A stretch of DNA of 64,000 nucleotides from Sphingomonas sp. QA11 (GTDB lineage Bacteria; Pseudomonadota; Alphaproteobacteria; Sphingomonadales; Sphingomonadaceae): positions 4,645,501 to 4,709,500 of the forward strand of contig NZ_CP098774.1 in assembly GCF_028473665.1 (NCBI RefSeq), written 5' to 3'. This document shows, piece by piece, positions 38,396 through 47,013 of this stretch. Under the pieces are notes generated by a model. The model saw only the letters and a program-made list of their open reading frames with translations. It did not search any database and was not told the origin of the DNA. A program made the position numbers and the translations under genes. How positions within the stretch are numbered: position 1 is the stretch's first letter; each line of letters opens with the position of its first letter.

Positions 38396-39508
38396 TCACA
38401 CCCGCATTGGCATCAATACGTATAGCGCCGACGATTTGTCGTTCTCGCGAATCAGGGTCGGGGCGGCAGCGTCGGCGAGGTGGACCTCGATCGTGTCGCC
38501 TTCTAGCTGGCCAAGGATGTCGAGCAGGTAACGGCTGTTGAAACCGATCTCGAACGGCATCGCGGCATAATCGCCCGGGACTTCTTCGGCGGCGGTGCCG
38601 TTTTCGGGGCTCGTCACCGACAGGATGATCTTGTCGCGGTCGAGGCCCATCTTCACAGCCCGCGTCTTCTCGGTCGCGATGGTCGAGACACGGTCGACAC
38701 CTTCCTCGAAGCTGCGCGGGTCGATCTTCAGGATCTTGTCGTTGCCGGTCGGGATCACGCGGCTGTAATCCGGGAAGGTCCCGTCGATCAGCTTCGACGT
38801 CAGCAGCGCCTGGCCCAGGTCGAACCGTATCTTGGTGGGCGACAGCGACACGCCGACCGAGCCGTCGATCTCGTCGAGCAGCTTGCGCAGTTCAGCCACG
38901 CATTTCCGCGGGATGATCACGTCGGGCATGCCCTCGGCGCCGTCGGGGCGCGGCATCGTCACGCGGGCGAGGCGATGGCCGTCGGTCGCGGCTGCCTTTA
39001 GAACAGGCTGGGGATCGTCCGACACGTGCCAGAAGATGCCGTTGAGATAATAGCGCGTCTCTTCGGTCGAGATGGCGAAGCGCGTCTTGTCGATGATCTG
39101 CTTCAGCGTCTCCGCCGGCAGCTCGAAGCTGACCGGCAGCTCGCCCTCGGCGATCACCGGGAAATCATCGCGCGGCAGGGTGCCGAGCTGGAACTTGGCG
39201 CGGCCCGCCATGATCGTCATCTTGCCATCGGCGGCGGCAAGGCTGACCTGGCTTCCCTCGGGCAGCTTGCGCGCGATGTCGAACAGGGTGTGGGCTGAAA
39301 CGGTGGTCGCGCCGGGCTGGTCGACGGCGGCCGAGACAGTCTCGTTGATCTGGAGGTCCAGGTCGGTCGCCATCAGCTTCAGCCCGCCATCGGCGGTCGC
39401 CTCGATCAGCACGTTGGACAGGATCGGGATCGTGTTCCGGCGCTCGACCACCGACTGGACGTGGCTGAGGCCCTTCAACAGCGTTGCGCGTTCGATCGTC
39501 GCCTTCAT
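38396..39508 (-). CDS. dnaN: DNA polymerase III beta sliding clamp
   Basis: 370 residues. Three clamp folds: start MKATIERATLLKGLSHVQSV, FELPAETLKQIIDKTRFAIS, and the C-terminal GFNSRYLLDIL near 325 with the conserved ending YVLMPMRV. Homodimeric ring tethering polymerase. It starts 85 bases after a terminator hairpin. dnaA is not in the window. Confidence 0.97.
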   Translation of the reverse strand: MKATIERATLLKGLSHVQSVVERRNTIPILSNVLIEATADGGLKLMATDLDLQINETVSAAVDQPGATTVSAHTLFDIARKLPEGSQVSLAAADGKMTIMAGRAKFQLGTLPRDDFPVIAEGELPVSFELPAETLKQIIDKTRFAISTEETRYYLNGIFWHVSDDPQPVLKAAATDGHRLARVTMPRPDGAEGMPDVIIPRKCVAELRKLLDEIDGSVGVSLSPTKIRFDLGQALLTSKLIDGTFPDYSRVIPTGNDKILKIDPRSFEEGVDRVSTIATEKTRAVKMGLDRDKIILSVTSPENGTAAEEVPGDYAAMPFEIGFNSRYLLDILGQLEGDTIEVHLADAAAPTLIRENDKSSALYVLMPMRV

Positions 39509-39593
39509 CTCGTTCCCCCGGGCCGCCGCCCATTTCTTTCCCTCCGAGCATGCGCACCGGGGGCAATTCGCCGTCTCCTTTCCTTAACGATAA

Positions 39594-39623
39594 AAGGGGC
39601 CGGGGCAAGCGCCCCGACCCCTT
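39594..39623 (-). terminator. Intrinsic terminator between omp gene and dnaN
   Basis: AAGGGG-C-CGGGGC, loop AAGC, GCCCCG-A-CCCCTT: a 12-bp stem with one mismatch. On the minus strand it is followed by TTTTAT. It should end transcription of the outer-membrane protein gene before dnaN. Confidence 0.75.
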
Positions 39624-39652
39624 GTTTTACGCCTGTTAACAGACGATTCGGC

Positions 39653-40258
39653 TCAGAAGCGGTAGCCGATGCCGCCCAGCACCTGATTGCGGTTGGCGTT
39701 GATGTCGTAATTGCCGGCTTCGCCATAATGCGAGTAGCGGTATTCCGCCTTCACATAGGCCTTGGGCGTAACATTATATTCGATGCCGCCGCCGACACGG
39801 TAGCCGTCGAGGTTGGTGTGGTCCTCGATCCGCGCGGTACCGACGGCATAGTCGGTGTTGACCCGGGCGTTGGTGTAGCCGGCCTTGGCGTAGATCAGCG
39901 CGCGGGGCGAGACGGCATAGCCGATGCGGCCACCGACATAGAAATCGCGGCCTGCGCTGACGCGGAGGCGGTCGCCGGCGGTCAGCACATTGGCTGCGCG
40001 GATCTTGGTGGTGGAGCCGGTGACCTCGCCCTCGACGCCGAGCACGACGCCGCCGACCTGCGCGTCATAGCCGAGCGCGCCGCCATAGGTGAAACCGTCC
40101 TTGCCGGTCGAATTGGAATCGCCGTCGCTGACATGATCATAGCCGCCCAGGGCTTCGACCCGAACGCCGGTGAAGGGTGCCTGGTCCTGCGCGAAGGCGG
40201 GGGCGGCGAGACCGAAGCCGAGAGCAGCAGTGGCGGCGGTGATAACAAGCTTACGCAT
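39653..40258 (-). CDS. Outer-membrane beta-barrel protein
   Basis: 201 residues from the ATG at 40258. Signal peptide about 1-23 (APAFAQ), then amphipathic strand pattern: EALGGYDHVSDGD, GGRIGYAVSPRALIYAKAGY, GGGIEYNVTPKAYVKAEYRY and a terminal GGIGYRF, the C-terminal Phe signature for BamA insertion. Small porin-like OMP_b-brl family. Function unknown. Terminated by a strong hairpin. Confidence 0.85.
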   Translation of the reverse strand: MRKLVITAATAALGFGLAAPAFAQDQAPFTGVRVEALGGYDHVSDGDSNSTGKDGFTYGGALGYDAQVGGVVLGVEGEVTGSTTKIRAANVLTAGDRLRVSAGRDFYVGGRIGYAVSPRALIYAKAGYTNARVNTDYAVGTARIEDHTNLDGYRVGGGIEYNVTPKAYVKAEYRYSHYGEAGNYDINANRNQVLGGIGYRF

Positions 40259-40352
40259 AACGATGACTCCGTTGAACATTCCCGACAGTGTTGGGCCGGG
40301 AAGCGGGAAATAGGCGTGCGCGCTCGAAGTTGCATGAACCTCAGATAAACAA

Positions 40353-40531
40353 GGAAAAGCGTTGCTTTTACGCCACACGGGCTTGAAACCGGGACAGGCA
40401 ATTCCAAGGCGTGGGCCCCCGGTCGGCTGGACATCATCGCTTGCCGTCTAGAAACATTGTCGAACGCGTTGCGCTCATTGCCGGGCATCCATTGGACCTT
40501 GGTCGACGCGGAAAAACGTTGCTTTTGCGCC
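40353..40531. repeat. Direct repeat in the omp/phosphatase divergent region
   Basis: A 22-base unit at 40353-40374 recurs at 40510-40531 with two mismatches (core CGTTGCTTTT). Weaker similarity continues for about 40 bases, to CAAGG near 40405 and 40559. Both lie between divergent starts and could be duplicated leader or regulator sites. Confidence 0.55.
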
Positions 40532-40581
40532 GCCCGGGGGCGAAGGCCCGAGGGAATTTCAAGGGCAGGGTGGGGTGTCGT

Positions 40582-41211
40582 ATGAGGCTGGGTCGGGACT
40601 TCATCGCGCGCCATGGCGAGACGGTGTTCAACGCCGCGCACCGGCTTCAGGGCGATCATCCGCATACGCCGCTGACCCGCGCCGGATTCATGCAGGCCGA
40701 GGAAATGGGCCGCGCGCTGCGCGCTGCCCTCGGCGCGAAGCCGGCCTTGACGATGTGGGCTTCGCCGACCGGCAGGGCGCTGCAGACCCTCGCGGTGATC
40801 GCCGAACATCTCGAGCTTGACTGGCATCAGGCGAAAACCGACGCGCGGCTGGTCGAGATCGGCATGGGCAGCTGGGGCGGGCGCTATTACGCCGATGTCA
40901 TCGCAGAGGTCGGGCCGGTGTTCGATCCGGTCCATGCGATGCTCACGCCGGCGCCGGATGGCGAGATCTATCCCGAGATCGCTGCGCGTGTCTCCGGCTG
41001 GCTCGCCGACACGGATCAGGATCCCGGCGACCGGCTGGTGATCATGCATGGTATCTCCAGCCGCGTGCTGCGCGGCGTGATGACCGGGGCTGCCCCGATC
41101 CCGGCGATTGGTGCGCCTGCCGCGCCGGGCCTGACTCAAGGCTCGGTGGTGATGATCGAGCGCGGCGTCGAGACGGTCGTGCATGTCGGCACAGGTTATT
41201 CCCCGGCATGA
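40582..41211 (+). CDS. Histidine phosphatase family protein
   Basis: 209 residues from the ATG at 40582. Phosphoglycerate-mutase-like fold: the catalytic RHGE motif is at residues 10-13 (FIARHGETVFNAAHRLQGD), and the second His is in VIMHGISSRVLRG near 155. An in-frame start at 40411 would cross the direct repeat and is rejected. Substrate unknown. Overlaps the next gene by four bases. Confidence 0.85.
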   Translation: MRLGRDFIARHGETVFNAAHRLQGDHPHTPLTRAGFMQAEEMGRALRAALGAKPALTMWASPTGRALQTLAVIAEHLELDWHQAKTDARLVEIGMGSWGGRYYADVIAEVGPVFDPVHAMLTPAPDGEIYPEIAARVSGWLADTDQDPGDRLVIMHGISSRVLRGVMTGAAPIPAIGAPAAPGLTQGSVVMIERGVETVVHVGTGYSPA

Positions 41212-41699
41212 AACGGGCGCTGCCCCTGCTGGTGCCGGCATCGTTGCTGGCGGCAGCGCCTGTGGCGGCGCGCGATTCGCTCGGCGTCTTCGATAGCTGG
41301 GGGGCGTTCAGCGACGCCTCGCCCCGCCGGTGCTTCGCTATCGCCGAACCGGTCAGGCCGGGCAGGGCCGCTGGCTGGCGGCCCTTTGCCAGTATCGCCA
41401 CCTGGCCCGGCCAGGCAGCGCGCAACCAGCTTCACATCCGCCTCAGCCGGGAGCGTGACCCGCGCGCTCGTGTGACCCTGTCGGTCGGGGAGCGCCGCTT
41501 CGAGCTGGTCGCGGGCAATGCCGATGCCTGGGCGCCCGACACGCGCACCGACGCGGCGGTGGTCGCGGCGATCCGGTCGGGCCGGAGCATGAGCGTCGAG
41601 ACATTGGGCAAAGGCGGTCAGCCCTTCGCCGACGTCTATCCCCTGCGCGGCGCGGCGACCGCGATCGACGCTGCGACGCTGGGCTGCGCGCGAAGATAG
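41208..41699 (+). CDS. Hypothetical secreted protein, IalB-like
   Basis: 163 residues with a signal peptide (to about 22, PVAARD). The segment FDSWGAFSDASPRRCFAIAE resembles the invasion-associated locus B start (a Trp then a Cys after it), with a second Cys near the end (LGCARR). Coupled to the phosphatase by ATGA overlap. Its last 64 bases overlap the convergent LysR gene. Confidence 0.6.
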   Translation: MKRALPLLVPASLLAAAPVAARDSLGVFDSWGAFSDASPRRCFAIAEPVRPGRAAGWRPFASIATWPGQAARNQLHIRLSRERDPRARVTLSVGERRFELVAGNADAWAPDTRTDAAVVAAIRSGRSMSVETLGKGGQPFADVYPLRGAATAIDAATLGCARR

Positions 41700-42568
41700 T
41701 CGGTCAGTCCCCCTGCCAGATAGTCGAAGGTCGTCTTGATCCGGGCGACGCCGCGCATGTCCTCATGCATCACGACCCAGGTATCGAGATCGATGTTGAA
41801 GGTGTCCGGCAGCAGGCGGACCAGCGCCGGGTCGCGTGCGGCGAGCGGAACCTGGCAGATGCCGATGCCGATCCCGGCCCTGATCGCGGCGACCTGGGCG
41901 AGGTCGCTGTCGGTGCGGAAGATGAAGTCGGCGAAGCTGATGGCATAACGGGTCTGAAGGGCGCGCAGCACGGCATTGTCATGCTCCACGCCGATGATGC
42001 CGAGTGCCAGGACTTCCTCGAATGTCTTCGGTGTGCCGTGCGCCGCCAGATAATCGGCGCGCGCGTGCAGGCCGAGCGGCACCGCGCCGATCCGCCGGGC
42101 GACCAGCGCGTTCTGGGTCGGCCGGACCATGCGAATCGCGATATCGGCCTCCCGCCGCAACATGTCCTCGTTGCGATTGCTCGGGGAGAGTTCGATCACC
42201 AGCGCGGGGTGCAGGCGGCGCAGTGCCGCCAGCATCGGTGGCAGCACCTCAACCGCCACCACCTCGCTGGCGGAGATGCGCACTGTGCCGGCGATTTCCC
42301 GGGCGCCCGCCGATCCGGCGCGGACAAAGGCGTCGGCGGCCATCGCCATCGCCTCGGCATGGTCGCGCAGCGCGAGTGCCGCCTCGGTCGCGTTCAGTCC
42401 CCCCGACGAGCGCGTGAACAGGGGGGTGCCGAGCGACGCCTCGAGTTCCTCGATCCGCCGCCGCACGGTCGGCTGCGCGACCGACAGCGCGCGCGCCGCT
42501 GCCGACAGGCTGCCCTCGCGCAGCACGGCGAGGAAGGCGCGTTGTCGTTCCCAGTCGATGCTCATCAA
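41636..42568 (-). CDS. LysR family transcriptional regulator
   Basis: 310 residues. Winged helix at the N-terminus (WERQRAFLAVLREGSLSAAA, SVAQPTVRRRIEELEASLG) and a LysR substrate domain. Divergent from an SDR gene (88-base gap) that carries a T-N11-A site, the likely target. The 3' end overlaps the IalB-like gene. Confidence 0.88.
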   Translation of the reverse strand: MMSIDWERQRAFLAVLREGSLSAAARALSVAQPTVRRRIEELEASLGTPLFTRSSGGLNATEAALALRDHAEAMAMAADAFVRAGSAGAREIAGTVRISASEVVAVEVLPPMLAALRRLHPALVIELSPSNRNEDMLRREADIAIRMVRPTQNALVARRIGAVPLGLHARADYLAAHGTPKTFEEVLALGIIGVEHDNAVLRALQTRYAISFADFIFRTDSDLAQVAAIRAGIGIGICQVPLAARDPALVRLLPDTFNIDLDTWVVMHEDMRGVARIKTTFDYLAGGLTDYLRAQPSVAASIAVAAPRRG

Positions 42569-42573
42569 AAATG

Positions 42574-42587
42574 TATAGGCGGACTAT
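42574..42587. promoter_or_regulatory. Candidate LysR box
   Basis: TATAGGCGGACTAT contains ATAG-N5-CTAT and fits the T-N11-A pattern. It is 6-19 bases upstream of the LysR start, in the shared regulator/SDR region. Confidence 0.4.
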
Positions 42588-42656
42588 GCATGCCTGGCAA
42601 TTTCAACTCAGGCCACATCGCCGCATAGTCTCGCCATCAATCGATGGAGGCGACCC

Positions 42657-43664
42657 ATGACGAACGGAAAAATTGCCCTGGTGCTCGGTGCGACTGGCGG
42701 AGTTGGCGGCGAAACGGCTCGCGCGCTGATCGCCCATGGATGGCAGGTCCGCGGCCTGACCCGCACACCCCGTAGCGACGATGGCCGCCCCGGTGACGGC
42801 ATCGACTGGATCGTCGGCGACGCGCTCGATGGCGAGGCGGTCCTGCGCGCGGCGCAGGGTGCCTCGGCGATCGTCCACGCGGTCAACCCGCCCGGCTATC
42901 GCGATTGGGAAAAACTGGTGATGCCGATGCTCGACAACAGCATCGCTGCCGCGGAAAGCGTCGGGGCGCGGCTGGCGCTGCCGGGCACTATCTACAATTA
43001 CGATCCCCGCTCGGTTCATGTCGCCGCCGAGGATGCGCCGCAGCGGCCCAACACGAAAAAAGGGGCATGGCGGGTCGAGATGGAACGCGCGATCGAGGCT
43101 GCGTGCGATCGCGGCATGCGCGCCCTGATCCTGCGCGCCGGCGATTTCTTCGGTCCCCGGCCGGGCAATAGCTGGCTGTCGCAGGGCATGATCACGCCGG
43201 GCAAGCCGGTGAAACGAATCATGTATCCTGGCGCGCGGGGCGTCGGCCATGCCTGGGCCTATCTTCCCGACGTCGCTGAGACCTTCGCGCTCCTGCTCGA
43301 TCGCGATAACGCCCTGCCCGCCTTCGCCCGCTATCATTTTCAGGGAATCTGGGACGCCGATGGCAGCGTCATGGCTGATGCGATCCGCACCGCCACGGGC
43401 AATCCCGGCATCAGGGTCGGCGGCTTTCCCTGGGTGCTGCTGCCGCTGATCGCGCCGTTCAACGCGACGATGCGGGAGATGATCGAGATGCGGCCTTTCT
43501 GGCAGAATCCCCTCGCGCTGGACAACCGCGCCCTGGTCGAAATACTGGGCGAGGAACCGCATACGCCGCTGGTCCGGGCGATGGCGACGACGCTCGACGC
43601 CCTTGGTTGCGGGGGCGCAGTAGAAAAAGGCGGGGAAATCGCCTATGTGCGGGGTCATGCTTGA
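42657..43664 (+). CDS. NAD-dependent epimerase/dehydratase (atypical SDR)
   Basis: 335 residues. Rossmann motif LVLGATGGVGGETA near 9-22. An extended SDR without an obvious YxxxK pair, so it may be an atypical SDR such as an NmrA- or epimerase-like protein. Divergent from LysR, and overlaps rlmN by eight bases. Substrate unknown. Confidence 0.8.
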   Translation: MTNGKIALVLGATGGVGGETARALIAHGWQVRGLTRTPRSDDGRPGDGIDWIVGDALDGEAVLRAAQGASAIVHAVNPPGYRDWEKLVMPMLDNSIAAAESVGARLALPGTIYNYDPRSVHVAAEDAPQRPNTKKGAWRVEMERAIEAACDRGMRALILRAGDFFGPRPGNSWLSQGMITPGKPVKRIMYPGARGVGHAWAYLPDVAETFALLLDRDNALPAFARYHFQGIWDADGSVMADAIRTATGNPGIRVGGFPWVLLPLIAPFNATMREMIEMRPFWQNPLALDNRALVEILGEEPHTPLVRAMATTLDALGCGGAVEKGGEIAYVRGHA

Positions 43665-44865
43665 TACCCCGACGCATTCAATGCCCATTCCCGGGCACAT
43701 CGATCCCGTGCCCGTTCCGCGTGCGCCGACGCTTCGCGAGGATGGCAAGGTCGATCTGATCGGCCTGCCCCGGGAAGCGATTCGTGCCGCGCTCGAAGAG
43801 GCGGGCATGGAACCGAAACAGGCCAAGCTGCGCGCCAAGCAGCTCTGGCACTGGATGTACAATCGCGGCGCGACCGATTTCACCGCGATGACCGACATCT
43901 CCAAGGCGCAGCATCCGTGGTTCGCCGAACGTTTCGTCATCGGCCGGCCCGACGTGGTCGAGGCGCAGGTCTCTACCGACGGCACGCGCAAATGGCTGCT
44001 GCGCTCGCCCGACGGGCAGGATTACGAGATGGTGTTCATCCCCGATGCCGATCGTGGGACCTTGTGCGTATCGAGCCAGGTCGGCTGCACGCTCAATTGC
44101 CGCTTCTGCCACACCGGCACGATGCGCCTGGTGCGTAACCTGACCGCGGGCGAGATCGTCGGCCAGGTGATGCTCGCGCGCGACGGCCTTGGCGAATGGC
44201 CGAGCCAGCCCGAGGGCCGAATGCTCACCAACATCGTGATGATGGGCATGGGCGAGCCGCTCTATAATTTCGATGCGGTGCGCGATGCGCTCAAGCTGGT
44301 GATGGACGGCGACGGCCTTGCCTTGTCGAAGCGCCGTATCACGCTCTCGACCTCGGGCGTGGTGCCGATGATGGCGCGCGCCGGGGCGGAGATCGGGGTG
44401 AATCTCGCTGTCTCGCTCCATGCCGTCACCAAGGACGTCCGTGACGAGATCGTGCCGATCAACCGCAAATACGGCATTCCGGAACTGCTCCAGGCGTGCG
44501 CCGACTATCCGGGTGCCAACAATGCGCGGCGCATCACCTTCGAATATGTCATGCTGCGCGACAAGAACGACAGCGACGAGGACGCGCATGAGCTGGTCAG
44601 GCTGATCCGGCATTACCGCTTGCCCGCCAAGGTGAACCTGATTCCGTTCAACCCCTGGCCCGGCGCGCCGTATGAATGCTCGACGCCGGAGCGGATCCGC
44701 AGCTTCTCCAGCATCATCTTCGAAGCCGGCATCTCGGCCCCGGTGCGCACCCCGCGCGGTCGCGACATCGATGCGGCCTGCGGCCAGCTCAAGACCGCGT
44801 CGGAGAAGAAGAGCCGCGCCGAGCTCGATCGCCAGGCCGAGGAAAAGCTGGCGGCGCTTGGCTGA
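43657..44865 (+). CDS. rlmN: Dual-specificity 23S rRNA/tRNA adenine C2-methyltransferase RlmN
   Basis: 402 residues from the ATG at 43657, with GGGG just upstream; ATGs at 43645 and 43681 are alternatives. Radical SAM cluster CTLNCRFC with the preceding VSSQVG; MGMGEPLYNFD, NLAVSLHAV and the late PVRTPRGRDIDAACGQL with the catalytic Cys. Methylates A2503 of 23S rRNA and A37 of some tRNAs. Followed by a decayed TSUP gene. Confidence 0.95.
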   Translation: MLDTPTHSMPIPGHIDPVPVPRAPTLREDGKVDLIGLPREAIRAALEEAGMEPKQAKLRAKQLWHWMYNRGATDFTAMTDISKAQHPWFAERFVIGRPDVVEAQVSTDGTRKWLLRSPDGQDYEMVFIPDADRGTLCVSSQVGCTLNCRFCHTGTMRLVRNLTAGEIVGQVMLARDGLGEWPSQPEGRMLTNIVMMGMGEPLYNFDAVRDALKLVMDGDGLALSKRRITLSTSGVVPMMARAGAEIGVNLAVSLHAVTKDVRDEIVPINRKYGIPELLQACADYPGANNARRITFEYVMLRDKNDSDEDAHELVRLIRHYRLPAKVNLIPFNPWPGAPYECSTPERIRSFSSIIFEAGISAPVRTPRGRDIDAACGQLKTASEKKSRAELDRQAEEKLAALG

Positions 44866-45174
44866 TCTCGCCGGGCTGGCGCTGGCGGCCGGTGCTGGGC
44901 TGCTTGCCGGTGCGATGAATGCGCTCGCCGGGGGCGGCACCTTCGCCACGATGCCGACCCTGATCGCGCTTGGCCTGCCGAGCCCGTCGCCAACGCGACC
45001 AGCAACGTCGCGCTCCAGCCTGGCCTGGGTGCCAGTGCCCGGGCTTATCGCAACGATCTGGCGCCGCTGGCGGGTTTCGCCATGCCGCTGCTCGTGATCC
45101 GCCTCTGGACCCTGCTGGTGACGGCCGGCACGGCGGCGGTGTTCTTCTGGCGCGCTTATGGCCAGGCGTCCTGA
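44858..45174 (+). pseudogene. Decayed TSUP (TauE/SafE) transporter
   Basis: From a TTG overlapping the rlmN stop, the frame reads LAGLALAAGAGLLAGAMNAL then AGGGTFATMPTLIALGLPSP, a classic TSUP N-terminus, then shifts near 44985 to VANATSNVALQPGLGASARA and runs to FAMPLLVIRLWTLLVTAGTA and a stop at 45174. About 105 codons remain of the usual 240-250; the middle half is deleted. An intact TSUP gene lies at 20110-20856. Confidence 0.8.
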
Positions 45175-45260
45175 TTCACTATCGGGGCGGATCGTGGCAG
45201 CGAGGGGGCGGTCGGGGCCTACTGGGGCCCTGCCGGCTCTTTCACATGACCGTATCGTCT

Positions 45261-45304
45261 CGGGCGATTCTTTCCGGTTGCAGCCGAAAGATCGTCCCGT
45301 TTTT
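45261..45304 (+). terminator. Intrinsic terminator after rlmN/TSUP remnant
   Basis: Stem CGGGCGA.TCTTTCcGG with TTGCAG loop and CCGAAAGA.TCGTCCCG, two small bulges, then five T (45300-45304). It ends the SDR-rlmN transcript on the plus strand. Confidence 0.7.
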
Positions 45305-45436
45305 CCGCTGTTTCGGCCCGGTTTTCCGCTGTTATCGGGTAACAGGGAAAAATCCGTTCAAGTATTTGATAATACGTATGTAATTTGGCCGAAAATTCCA
45401 TCATAACAGCGGAAGAAAAAAAGATATCGCGATATC
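45301..45436. promoter_or_regulatory. AT-rich structured region before the cytochrome b operon
   Basis: TTTTCCGCTGTT occurs at 45301-45312 and 45322-45333; its core recurs inverted (AACAGCGGAA) at 45405-45414. The second copy forms a hairpin with TAACAGGGAAAA at 45340-45351. A perfect 14-bp palindrome GATATCGCGATATC lies at 45423-45436, 38 bases before the cytochrome b start. Probably the operon promoter and an operator; the factor is unknown. Confidence 0.55.
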
Positions 45437-45473
45437 CGGCTCGTTGTTGGATGCCATCATGATATGCAGGGCC

Positions 45474-46223
45474 ATGAGTGAGGCAATCGCCGCCGTTCAG
45501 GATGCCGCGCCGACGCCGACGCCGTCGGCGCGGGTGATCTATCGTCACCGGCTTGCGACCCGGCTGTGGCACTGGGTCAATGCCGTGACGCTCTTCATCC
45601 TGCTCGGCAGCGGGTTGATGATCTTCAACGCGCACCCGCACCTCTATTGGGGCGTGTACGGCGCCAATTACGATCATGCCTGGCTCACCCTGCCGCAATG
45701 GCCGGGCTGGCTGACCATCCCGGCCAGCTACAATCTCGCGCTGGCGCGGCGCTGGCATCTGCTGTTCGCGCTGGTGCTCGGTTTCGGCCTGCTGTTCTTC
45801 ATGATCGCGAGCCTTATCAACCGGCATTTCCAGCGCGATCTGCGCGTGCGCGCGGCCGAGCTGAAGCCGCGCCATCTGCTCCACGACCTGCGCGAGCATA
45901 TCGCGCTGCGCTTCCACGATCCGGAGAACCCGGGCGCGTTCAACATCTTCCAGAAACTGTCCTATGTGCTGGTGATCTTCGTCCTGATCCCTTTGATGAT
46001 CCTGACCGGGCTCACCATGTCGCCGGGCATGAACGCGGCGTGGCCCTGGCTGCTCGACCTGTTCGGCGGACGGCAATCGGCGCGGTCGATCCATTTCATC
46101 GTCGCGGCCGCGCTGACCGGCTTCGTCATCGTCCATCTCGCGCTCGTCATCATCGCTGGGGCCTGGAACGAGGTACGATCGATGGTCACCGGGCGCTGGA
46201 CCGTGCCGGAAGATGCTGAATGA
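45474..46223 (+). CDS. Cytochrome b/b6-domain membrane subunit
   Basis: 249 residues from the ATG at 45474 with AGGG upstream. Four to five membrane helices with candidate heme ligands RLWHWVNA, RRWHLLFALV and RSIHFIV/VHLALV. Similar to COG4117-type membrane partners of periplasmic reductases. Overlap and order suggest it feeds electrons to, or takes them from, the next protein, a sulfite-oxidase-like molybdoenzyme. Confidence 0.85.
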   Translation: MSEAIAAVQDAAPTPTPSARVIYRHRLATRLWHWVNAVTLFILLGSGLMIFNAHPHLYWGVYGANYDHAWLTLPQWPGWLTIPASYNLALARRWHLLFALVLGFGLLFFMIASLINRHFQRDLRVRAAELKPRHLLHDLREHIALRFHDPENPGAFNIFQKLSYVLVIFVLIPLMILTGLTMSPGMNAAWPWLLDLFGGRQSARSIHFIVAAALTGFVIVHLALVIIAGAWNEVRSMVTGRWTVPEDAE

Positions 46224-46233
46224 GAGGGCGGCC

Positions 46234-46995
46234 ATGAACCGGATCCTCACCAGGCGCGCGCTGATCACGACAGCGGCGGTCGGTGGCGCTGGCCTGCTCG
46301 CCGGGTGCGATCGGGTGGCCAATGATCCCGCCTTCCGGAAGATCCTGTTCTCGGGCGAGAAGATGAACCTGGGGCTGCAACGCGCCCTGTCGAACCGGAA
46401 CGCGCTCGCCCCGGAATTCCGCCCGGACCAGATGTCGCCTCGGTTCCGCACCAACGGCACGAACAATCCCAACACGCCTGATTATAATGCGATGCTGGCT
46501 GAACGCTTCGCCCATTGGCGGCTCCAGGTTGGCGGGCTTGTCGCCCGTCCACTCAGCCTCTCGCTCGCGCAGATCAGGTCGATCCCGGCGCGGACCCAGA
46601 TCACCCGGCACGATTGCGTCGAGGGGTGGAGCGCGATCGGCAAATGGCACGGGCCGATGCTCGGCACAGTCCTGAAGGCGGCGGGGATCAGGCCCGACGC
46701 GCGCTATGTCGTGTTCACTTGCGCCGACCTGTTTCGCGGTCACAATTATTATGAATCGATCGACGTGATCGATGCGTTCCACCCCCAGACGATCCTCGCC
46801 TGGGCGATGAACGATGCGGTGCTCGGCGTCGGGCACGGCGCGCCGCTCCGCCTGCGGGTCGAACGCCAGCTCGGCTACAAGCACGCCAAATATGTCATGC
46901 GGATCGACGCGGTCGCCTCGCTCGCGGGGATCGGCAAGGGCAAGGGTGGCTATTGGGAGGATAATGTAGATTACGATTGGTATGCCGGCATCTGA
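46234..46995 (+). CDS. Sulfite oxidase-like molybdopterin oxidoreductase, Tat lipoprotein
   Basis: 253 residues from the ATG at 46234. The N-terminus RILTRRALITTAAVGGAGLL combines a Tat-like RR motif with lipobox LLAGC. The molybdenum-ligand region HDCVEGWSAIGKWHG near 130 holds the invariant Cys. Oxidoreductase_molyb family, related to SUOX/MsrP. Ten bases after the cytochrome b stop. It probably forms a membrane-anchored oxidoreductase; substrate unknown. Confidence 0.85.
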   Translation: MNRILTRRALITTAAVGGAGLLAGCDRVANDPAFRKILFSGEKMNLGLQRALSNRNALAPEFRPDQMSPRFRTNGTNNPNTPDYNAMLAERFAHWRLQVGGLVARPLSLSLAQIRSIPARTQITRHDCVEGWSAIGKWHGPMLGTVLKAAGIRPDARYVVFTCADLFRGHNYYESIDVIDAFHPQTILAWAMNDAVLGVGHGAPLRLRVERQLGYKHAKYVMRIDAVASLAGIGKGKGGYWEDNVDYDWYAGI

Positions 46996-47013
46996 TTGTT
47001 AGGTGGGCGGAAT

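Noticed and set aside
45219..46475. 418-codon minus-strand frame over the cytochrome b gene
   Set aside because: Charged low-complexity translation, typical of antisense shadows; runs across a terminator and palindromes.
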